Positions 57,789 through 64,000 of a stretch of 64,000 nt of DNA are shown in pieces. The DNA lies in assembly GCA_949358305.1 (NCBI GenBank), contig OX442314.1, forward strand, positions 40,866,581-40,930,580. The letters run 5' to 3'. Both the position numbers and the translations under genes were made by a program. The stretch is from Strigamia acuminata. Lineage: Eukaryota; Arthropoda; Chilopoda; Geophilomorpha; Linotaeniidae. The first letter of the stretch is position 1, and each line of letters starts with the position of its first letter. The notes under the pieces are model-generated. The model did not search any database, had not been told where the DNA came from, and was given only the letters and a program-made list of their open reading frames with translations.

Positions 57789-57834
57789 TATTGCTGTGTC
57801 AAAATTATGTAAACAAAACAAGTAAATATAAAAA

Positions 57835-58172
57835 ACCAAGTTTTTGAAAAAGGCTTTTATATTGGTGTTCAAATCGCCGCCAGAGTGCCCTACTATCGCA
57901 GATTGTTTCGTGATTGCCGTGATCGTGCCAAAAAACCTTCAACAAAGTACTTTTTCTAGACAATATTAAAAAACAAAATATATGGGCAGATAGGAATTTT
58001 CATTTCAACCAGATTTAGCCTGGTTTCAGAATTTTTAGAACGTTTTTTGGTATCGAAAACATCAAAATCCGTATCGGGCGAACATTTTGGCATCCATTAA
58101 AGGACACGGGTTCCGCCAGGTGGCGCTGCGGTTTGAAAAGTTACTTTTTAGGTCACGTGACCGGACGTTGAA

Positions 58173-58212
<40 letters not shown>

Positions 58213-58600
58213 CGTTCAAGTCAAGTTAAATAAAAGCCTTTAATAAAAAAATGTGTTTTCAAGTGAAAAAGGTGTGTTTTCAAATGAAAAAAAGTGTGAT
58301 TTTAAGTGAAATTCAAGTGAAAAATGTGTGATTTTAAGTGAAATTCAAGTAAAAAAAAATACATTCAAAAGAGGAAACAACTTACTTCCTTCATTTGAAC
58401 TTTGTAACCTTTATGTAAATGTCAAATTGCTGTGTCAAAATTATGTAAATAAAATAATAAAAAATGTGTTTTGTGAAATCAAATCACTCTTCAAAATACA
58501 GAAATGAAATAAAAACCTATAGAAATCCCTCTTAGATACACCCACAGTCCTATTTAAACCACTCACAGCTAAAGTCACTCCCATTAATTTTGTAAAAAAC
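57835..58600. other. Non-coding; CA microsatellite and repeat copies
   Basis: Contains an inverted pair AAAGGCTTTTAT (57849) and ATAAAAGCCTTTA (58230) that may bound a ~400-bp element with a (CA)n tract (58173-58211), then further CTTACTTC family sequence (58379-58450). Confidence 0.5.
58173..58211. repeat. (CA)n microsatellite
   Basis: About 19 CA dinucleotides without interruption. Confidence 0.95.
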
Positions 58601-60037
58601 TAAACACAGTGTAGATAGAAACAATCCAATATAACAGATCTATAAGCATGAATCCCTACAAACATATCCATAAATCCGGATCCATAAAAAAAAACAGAAC
58701 CCAAAATCATAGATCTATAAATATAGATAAAAAAAAAAAAAAAAAAAATAGATCAATAAATAAATAAAAATAATTATATTTCACTTGCTTCCTATCCCAA
58801 AACCTGCGAAAAAGAAAGCCAAAGCTAATCAGGATTGGAAATCGCAATTACAACCTATCTGCGGTAAAACACAAATGTCGTTTGCTGACAATTGACAGTA
58901 AGTTTGACTTTTATGACATCCATCAAAGCATTTTGAATATTTTCTCTGCCATACCCCTAAAGTATCATCACATTGCTGATCTATTGATCTATAAATTGGT
59001 GATCTATAAATTTATATTTTTTAAAAAATCATACATAAATTTTTTTATCTATAAAAATTTTAATCTATAAATTTTTGATCTATAAATAACAGGTTGTCTT
59101 GCTGGAACATCATTTTCAATGTTTAAAACCACATATATTTTGCCAAATAAAAATTCTTGTTGATAAAAGTAGGGGATTTGATACAAGGAAGTAAACGGAG
59201 AAGGGAGATATAATCCCATACTAACCCCCCTACATTATAGCCAGGTCCATTTCAGTCATTGGAAAAAAGAGTAACATTTACCTGGAATTTTTTAAAATAT
59301 TTGTATAATTTTATCTCAAATTTTTTAATTTATTAAGATAAAAAATTTCAGCCACTTTCCTTATTTTTTTACCGGAAAAAGGAAGATCAAATCACAGGAA
59401 AATTGGTCAAAGACACGGAGGAGAAGTGGAGGGAGAAAAATAACAACACCACTGCAAAATGGTGGCCCTAGTGTGAATTATTAGCAACAATTTGCACAAA
59501 TTTGCAATAAAAAACAAAAAATGCAGAAAATATATAACACAATTCCGTGCTATATCTACATGCTCGAATTATTTCATTGATTGATGTTCAGAATTGTACT
59601 ATATCTGTACCTACAGTCCCACTGGTAGAATTATAGCATAAAAATTCAGTGCTGAACACTCATTGCAGGAATTATAGCACAAAATTCTGTGGTATATCTG
59701 TACCTGCCTTCTGATTGGTAGGATTATAGCACAGAATTCTATGCGGAAAGGTCCCTATTACTACTGATGTCGCTCACGGTACTAGGAATGGCTTACAGCC
59801 CTTTCCCTAAGCATCACCATGGTGAATAAGAGTCCAGCGCAATACCCTAAGAATGGGCCTGCATCCTCACGCCAAGCTGTGGTCATTTTGTTTTCGTAGT
59901 TGTGTTTGTGTTTACCCAAAGAAATAACCAAGATCAATTAAATAAAATCGTTTTGACATCATACATTTCCACAGCATCAATTTTAAACATTTTACAACAA
60001 AAACAAAACAAATATATTTTTTTTTTACATTTTTTTC
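58601..60037. other. AT-rich non-coding stretch with short repeats
   Basis: GATCTATAAAT words recur at 58640-59090, with an A-run at 58731-58748. A ~90-bp unit with GAATT(A/G)TA...CTATATCTGTACCT recurs two or three times at 59540-59740. No gene recognised. Confidence 0.6.
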
Positions 60038-62155
60038 TCAACCACCCGCTATGACATTTAAACGCTTCAACCACAGCTCTTTATTCACACCAGGACTCCA
60101 ACTACGACTCCTCCTATCTCTGTCCACCGCCCGCGCATCAGTCTGAATACACTTTTCCGAAAATGGCGCCTCGATTCCCCTATTGCCTTCGTCACCCCCA
60201 AACAACACATCATCGTCGCTAAACCGAATCCGCGTCGTTATAGTTATCACATCATCACTCACATCATCCTCAGCAACACTCCGCGAACACCCGACGTCAT
60301 TAACACGGCGATTCGGCTGGTATTCGGCGAAAGAACAACAATCCCGCGGCAAAAACCGCTGCATCTCCTTTATATCATCCTTGCTGCCGCATCCGCGCAA
60401 GGCGGTCATCACTGCGCGCAGCAGACTCTTCCTATCCAAAGCGAGGCACATATGGCACGCAGACTCAGTCTCCGTAAACGAGCAGCTGCGCAGTAGGATC
60501 TGGCGCAGCACGCGCAGCTCCTCCTGCTCTATATCTTCCATATTACACTGCGAGTCGCACTGGCAACACGCATCAACGTAAGTCGGCGATTCCCGCCGAC
60601 CAATCAAAATCGACTTCGGGATTCCAGTAGACTTGAGATCGCAGCTCGTCACGCTCTCGTTGCTGCTAACGTTCGTAGCGGTGTATTTGGCAACTTGCAT
60701 CTGCTCCAGATCCCACTTGAGCGACACGTTGCGCTTGAGTTTCGGCTCTCTCGGGCAATTGTGCGTGGCCGAACTCGGGTTTCCGAATTCGCCCGTTTTG
60801 TCCGCCATTTCGTCGGAGTTCAAACTCGTCTCGGACTTGTGCTGGGAAAGGATGCTCGATAAAAAGCGCTTCATCCGCTCCTTCAACAGGAAGTTGCCCA
60901 AATTCCGTTTCGACTTGTCCGAATTGAACGAGTCGGAGTTGAGCAGTGCGAAAACATTGGCCGACGAGTGCGAATCGTTCAACAGCGACATGGCGGTCTT
61001 GGTCAAATATTCCGACTGCGTGTACGAGCGGTGCGAGCGCGGCGCGAATGCTCGATCAGTCGTGTCTTGCGTCGGCAGTGATGTCACATCTTTGCAGCGC
61101 GGCTTTATAACGAGATCCGACGGGATTTCCTCGACCGTACACACGTGATCGGACATGAATTTCCTGTCCAACCGGTCGATGCTCGCGAAACCGCCCAACT
61201 TCAAGATCAAATCCTCGCCAGGCTTGAAAACAACTCGCTTGGCAATCGGCGGTAGAGAGCGCTTGCTGTCGGTGCGCAGGCGCAGGTTAGGTTTCGATGA
61301 AACCGAAACCGGAGTCCAATCCAAATGCCGCTCCAAAATGGTGATGTTGAGCGGCAGATCGATCAATCCCACCTCTTGATCACACTGGACGGAACTGTCA
61401 ACAAGTTTCATTTGTCGCACAACAGACGGCGCCATTGCTTGAGTTTCGCGGTCGATTTGCGGCGACGATATGGTGGATAAGCGACGGACAATCGTGAGTA
61501 GAATGTCCGCGTAGTTGCTGAAGCTCTCGCTAGGGTTGGCGGGATAGCGGGATGGCGGCAAAGCTTCGACAAACAGGCCAATCCGAGGCGGCGCTTGCTG
61601 CGGCGCTTGCTGCGGCGTGAATGCCGCCATTAGTTGGCTCAGAGCTTCAGGAGTGAACTCCGATCCAGGGACAGGGACGTGCTGTTGCTGGCCAACGATT
61701 GATATAAGAGTGCGGAGGAATTCGATGCTTTTCTTACTGAGCGGATCATCTGCGGGTTTCGGATTCGTTCCGGATGTAGACGGTCGAGATTTGCGTGAGC
61801 GGCGACCGGAGCGCCGACAGCGGTGGAATTGACATTTGCCAGCACCTTGCGATGCTGCTGATGTTGCCGATGTATCCTTAAGCCGGAAGTCAAGGAGACA
61901 GCGAGGACAGCGGCCTGCCAATTGGCTACCGGAGGGATGGGCGGAAATGTAGACATTGGACGCGTCGTTTTCTTCCATTTTTTTGGCAACAGAAATCGGG
62001 CGAACCACCGGCTTGCTTTTGCCGCTTCCATTTCGACGCTTGGCCGCCGATTCGAGTCGATGTTCGCGGATGTGCGCATGCAATGGCGAACGAGCTAAAC
62101 TTCGCAATTGTACGATCAGAGTGGATAATGAGTTCATAACCAATGAGGGTAGCAT
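60038..62155 (-). CDS. Unknown 705-codon protein with Q(C/T)D motifs
   Basis: A single long frame from ATG 62155 (directly after an in-frame TAA). It begins LSTLIVQLRSLARSPLHAHI. There is a zinc-like pair early (RCPRCLLDF...CQFHRC, about residues 82-112), a Pro/Gln-rich part (about 180-205), and Ser-rich polar sequence beyond. Three similar motifs are spread along it: SSVQCDQE (~255), DACCQCDSQC (~540) and KCIQTDAR (~680); the last two residues recall dynein light chain (LC8) sites of type TQT. A Cys/His-rich segment (SACHMCLALDRKSLL) lies near 575. The C-terminus is WLKRLNVIAGG. Composition looks like a genuine host gene. The true 5' end may be an upstream exon (62205-62582). Family not recognised. 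Confidence 0.6.
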   Translation of the reverse strand: MLPSLVMNSLSTLIVQLRSLARSPLHAHIREHRLESAAKRRNGSGKSKPVVRPISVAKKMEENDASNVYISAHPSGSQLAGRCPRCLLDFRLKDTSATSAASQGAGKCQFHRCRRSGRRSRKSRPSTSGTNPKPADDPLSKKSIEFLRTLISIVGQQQHVPVPGSEFTPEALSQLMAAFTPQQAPQQAPPRIGLFVEALPPSRYPANPSESFSNYADILLTIVRRLSTISSPQIDRETQAMAPSVVRQMKLVDSSVQCDQEVGLIDLPLNITILERHLDWTPVSVSSKPNLRLRTDSKRSLPPIAKRVVFKPGEDLILKLGGFASIDRLDRKFMSDHVCTVEEIPSDLVIKPRCKDVTSLPTQDTTDRAFAPRSHRSYTQSEYLTKTAMSLLNDSHSSANVFALLNSDSFNSDKSKRNLGNFLLKERMKRFLSSILSQHKSETSLNSDEMADKTGEFGNPSSATHNCPREPKLKRNVSLKWDLEQMQVAKYTATNVSSNESVTSCDLKSTGIPKSILIGRRESPTYVDACCQCDSQCNMEDIEQEELRVLRQILLRSCSFTETESACHMCLALDRKSLLRAVMTALRGCGSKDDIKEMQRFLPRDCCSFAEYQPNRRVNDVGCSRSVAEDDVSDDVITITTRIRFSDDDVLFGGDEGNRGIEAPFSEKCIQTDARAVDRDRRSRSWSPGVNKELWLKRLNVIAGG

Positions 62156-62204
62156 TTAGGGGCGACGGTCACAATTTGTCCTATTTGTCACACAAAAAGC
62201 ACGT

Positions 62205-62582
62205 TTAGTGACTCGCACAACGAGTGTGAAAGTGAGGTCGCGGCGAGTGTTGGCAACAGGTCGGAGTGGCAAACCGAGGACGATACTTCGGTGGCGGGCT
62301 AGAGGAAGGACTGCACTGGTAACAATGGTTCGGCGATGAGGGAGGACGGATCTGCTTGAAGGAGACGGCTCGTTTCGGAGAGAGTGGCAGGAGTACCGTC
62401 CTGGCGAGAGACGGGCACAGGCCTTTCGTTGGCGAAGCGGGAGGTTTTGATTGGGTGATCGGGTCTGCGACGACGAGTGAAGCTGCAGCTGGAGAACAGG
62501 TTTTTCGAGTGTGCTTGACTGGTTTCGGCTCACCAAATGTTTTCCATAAGATCATAGCCACCATAATAAATGTAACGAGCAT
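62205..62582 (-). CDS. Probable 5' exon with N-terminal hydrophobic segment
   Basis: 125 codons from ATG 62582: MLVTFIMVAMILWKTFGEPK, a short hydrophobic N-terminus like a signal anchor, then a Pro/Ser/Lys/Cys-rich stretch (LPLSPKRAVSF, CYQCSPSSSPPPK). It lies just upstream of the 705-codon ORF on the same strand. A GT near 62217 and an AG near 62093 would join the two in phase (intron ~125 bp), but the donor is poor. Alternatively it is a separate small gene. Confidence 0.35.
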   Translation of the reverse strand: MLVTFIMVAMILWKTFGEPKPVKHTRKTCSPAAASLVVADPITQSKPPASPTKGLCPSLARTVLLPLSPKRAVSFKQIRPPSSPNHCYQCSPSSSPPPKYRPRFATPTCCQHSPRPHFHTRCASH

Positions 62583-62641
62583 TCTCCAACTTGCTTCCTT
62601 TTCCTTATCGACTACAATTCTTCTTCCGGGATCGGTTCAAA

Positions 62642-62708
62642 TTTTGTTTTTCCAGTTTTTTTTCTTTTTTTTCTTCTTTTTTTCGTTTTTTTTTCGTTTC
62701 TTCTTTTT
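62642..62708 (-). repeat. Purine-rich (plus: T/C-rich) tract
   Basis: About 67 bp of T with scattered C and G on the plus strand; on the minus strand it is an A/G-rich leader upstream of ATG 62582. Possible simple repeat in a 5' UTR or promoter. Confidence 0.7.
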
Positions 62709-63130
62709 AGTGGATTGAATAAATTGAATTATCGGATTTGAATTCCATAAAACCGGCCAATTGCATTGGGAACATCTTTTTGGCCTTTACTGTTTTTTCT
62801 AAGATTAGGCTTAGAATTGGAAAAAGAAAACTCGTCGTCTAGTCATGCCAACGATATAAGCATAAGTAGTGTGGAAACAATGCGTGCGATACACTCGTGG
62901 GGATGTATTGTTTGAAAAGAATTTCAACACTCGCAAGTCGTCTGTCTTATTTTTTCACATTGGGTACGATGCAGCTGCTATCCGATTTAAATGCTAGTTA
63001 CACTTTTTGACACGCGAGTGCGCCTCCCTGTGGGTTTTTAACACAATAGACAGTTTTCGCATTAGGATTTGCGCATGCGCGCCACCGTGCAGCGCCACAA
63101 ACGGCAACGAAACGACACGGCGACGTCCTT

Positions 63131-63272
63131 CATTTCGTTGCCATTTGTGGCGACTAAACCACACGGCGACGTCCTTCATTTCGTTGCCGTTCGTGTCGTT
63201 TAGTCGCCACAAACGGCGACGAAATGAAGGACGTCGCCGTGTGGTTTAGTCGCCACAAATGGCAACGAAATG
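63131..63272. repeat. Palindromic fold-back with 65-bp arms
   Basis: Arms 63131-63195 and 63208-63272 are inverted copies with about two mismatches, separated by 12 bp. Each holds CGACGTCCTTCATTTCG-type sequence; more partial copies of the same words lie at 63100-63130. It can form a stable hairpin and overlaps the 3' end of the proline-rich ORF. Confidence 0.9.
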
Positions 63273-64000
63273 TTCGTTTCCGCTTGCGGCGGCGCAGAGG
63301 ACGGACCTGGCCGCCTCCGTGGCGGTCGGCGCGTCCTGCTTTGCTCCGCGTGCCTCGTCGGCAAAGTGGGCGGCCTGCTCGTGGTGGGATGCATCGGCGA
63401 AGCTCTGAACTGCTGCGAGTCGATTTGTTCCGAGTGTCTCGGCGGCGGCGGCCGTTCGAACGCTGGCGACGTGAGTCTACTCGTCGTGGGACGCGGTCTA
63501 AATTCTTGCGAATCGATCTGTTCGAAATGTCTCGGCGGTTCCTCGAACTCTCGAGCGGGCGAAGTCGGCCTGGTCGTCGTAGGACGCGTCTGCGTCAGCA
63601 GAGAGGACGGTCTGAATTGTTCCACGTGTCTCGACGGAACCTCGAACGCGGGCGACGTCGGTCGCTCGGTCGTCGGCGGCGGTTGCGGTCTGAACTGTTG
63701 GAAGTGTCTGGGCGGCACCTCGAACTCGGGCTCGGTTGTGGTGGGACGCATCTGCAACGGCGGGGGCCTGAATTGGCCTAAATCGTGTTTGAACTGTCTG
63801 GGCAGCACTTGGAACGCGGGTGGGGTGGGTCTGGGCGTGGAGGGGCGCGTCTGCATCGGGGTTTGTTGGGGCGGAGGTCGGAAATGTCTGTGCGGCATCT
63901 CGAACATGCTCGGAGTGGACCCGGACGTGGCGGGGCGCGATCGCGGAGGCGATTGGCGCAGATTGGTCTGCTGGAAGTGTCTGGACGGCAGCTCGAACAT
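63200..64000 (-). CDS. Proline-rich tandem-repeat protein (partial, runs off the window)
   Basis: At least 266 codons, open to the window edge, so the N-terminus is missing (the first codon here, ATG, is internal). About eight imperfect repeats of 26-32 residues, core FE(V/M)PPRHFQQFRP then RPTT-RPTSPA (for example FEVPPRHFQQFRPQPPPT and FEEPPRHFEQIDSQEFRPRP). Very rich in Pro, Arg, Thr and Gln and poor in hydrophobic residues, hence disordered; cuticular, adhesive or secreted matrix proteins look like this, but I recognise no family. The last ~25 residues (SLPFVATKPHGDVLHFVAVC) come from the palindrome at 63131-63272, so the original C-terminus was probably different. Confidence 0.6.
   Translation of the reverse strand: MFELPSRHFQQTNLRQSPPRSRPATSGSTPSMFEMPHRHFRPPPQQTPMQTRPSTPRPTPPAFQVLPRQFKHDLGQFRPPPLQMRPTTTEPEFEVPPRHFQQFRPQPPPTTERPTSPAFEVPSRHVEQFRPSSLLTQTRPTTTRPTSPAREFEEPPRHFEQIDSQEFRPRPTTSRLTSPAFERPPPPRHSEQIDSQQFRASPMHPTTSRPPTLPTRHAEQSRTRRPPRRRPGPSSAPPQAETNISLPFVATKPHGDVLHFVAVCGD

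Noticed and set aside
1-64000. CRISPR array, prophage or bacterial operon
   Set aside because: The window is eukaryotic; the tandem repeats found have no unique spacers and no cas-like genes are present.

Overview
The window is animal nuclear DNA, very probably from a non-vertebrate (I would guess an ecdysozoan, but nothing here fixes the phylum). Evidence for this: short GT-AG introns of 45-66 bp in a Rab32-type gene, AT-rich non-coding DNA, and a TE mix of Gypsy, BEL/Pao, Copia, R1/Jockey-like LINE, pogo, hAT-like and many P-element/THAP9-like relics. There are no operons, rRNA genes or tRNA genes. One 200-bp run of N (46319-46518) is an assembly gap.

Layout. 1-3740: decayed P-element-like transposase pieces with a zinc-ribbon-like segment and a C48/Ulp1-like protease tail. 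3829-7056: complete-looking pogo-type DNA transposon with ~583-bp terminal inverted repeats (TIRs) and a three-exon transposase. 7330-8340: decayed polyubiquitin-like repeats on the minus strand. 9318-13140: truncated LINE endonuclease, pogo/Tigger and Copia scraps. 13305-18067: young Gypsy element (minus strand) with identical 128-bp LTRs, CCATC target duplication and an intact 1428-codon Gag-Pol. 18526-20292: Copia and BEL/Pao integrase scraps, then an RNF216-like RING fragment. 20300-35100: a graveyard of P-element-like pieces, a second zinc-ribbon/Ulp1 locus, a broken nucleoprotein-like sequence that may be an endogenous chuvirus, a 26-bp minisatellite, a THAP domain and a DIRS-like gag.

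35671-38001 holds two clear host genes on the plus strand: a five-exon Rab32/38-type GTPase and an intronless CSTF2-like RNA-binding protein with two RRMs. A 12.8-kb Gypsy element (38159-50972, minus strand, 1157-bp LTRs 3/1157 different, CAGT target duplication) sits only 157 bp past the CSTF2-like stop codon. Besides gag and a damaged pol it carries, where env would be, an apparently spliced small acidic ORF, two long overlapping ORFs of unknown family, and an ORF with a C-terminal membrane segment inside the LTR. This is the best candidate for an undescribed system in the window.

52013-58500 is satellite/MITE territory: a ~157-bp satellite interrupted by a 775-bp hAT-like element, a 21-bp minisatellite, and a dispersed repeat interrupted by a 713-bp hAT-like element and a 972-bp fold-back element carrying a 35-bp minisatellite. 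60038-64000 holds unrecognised host-like coding sequence on the minus strand: a 705-codon ORF with Q(C/T)D motifs, a probable upstream exon with an N-terminal hydrophobic segment, and a proline-rich repeat protein that runs off the window and ends inside a 65-bp-arm palindrome.
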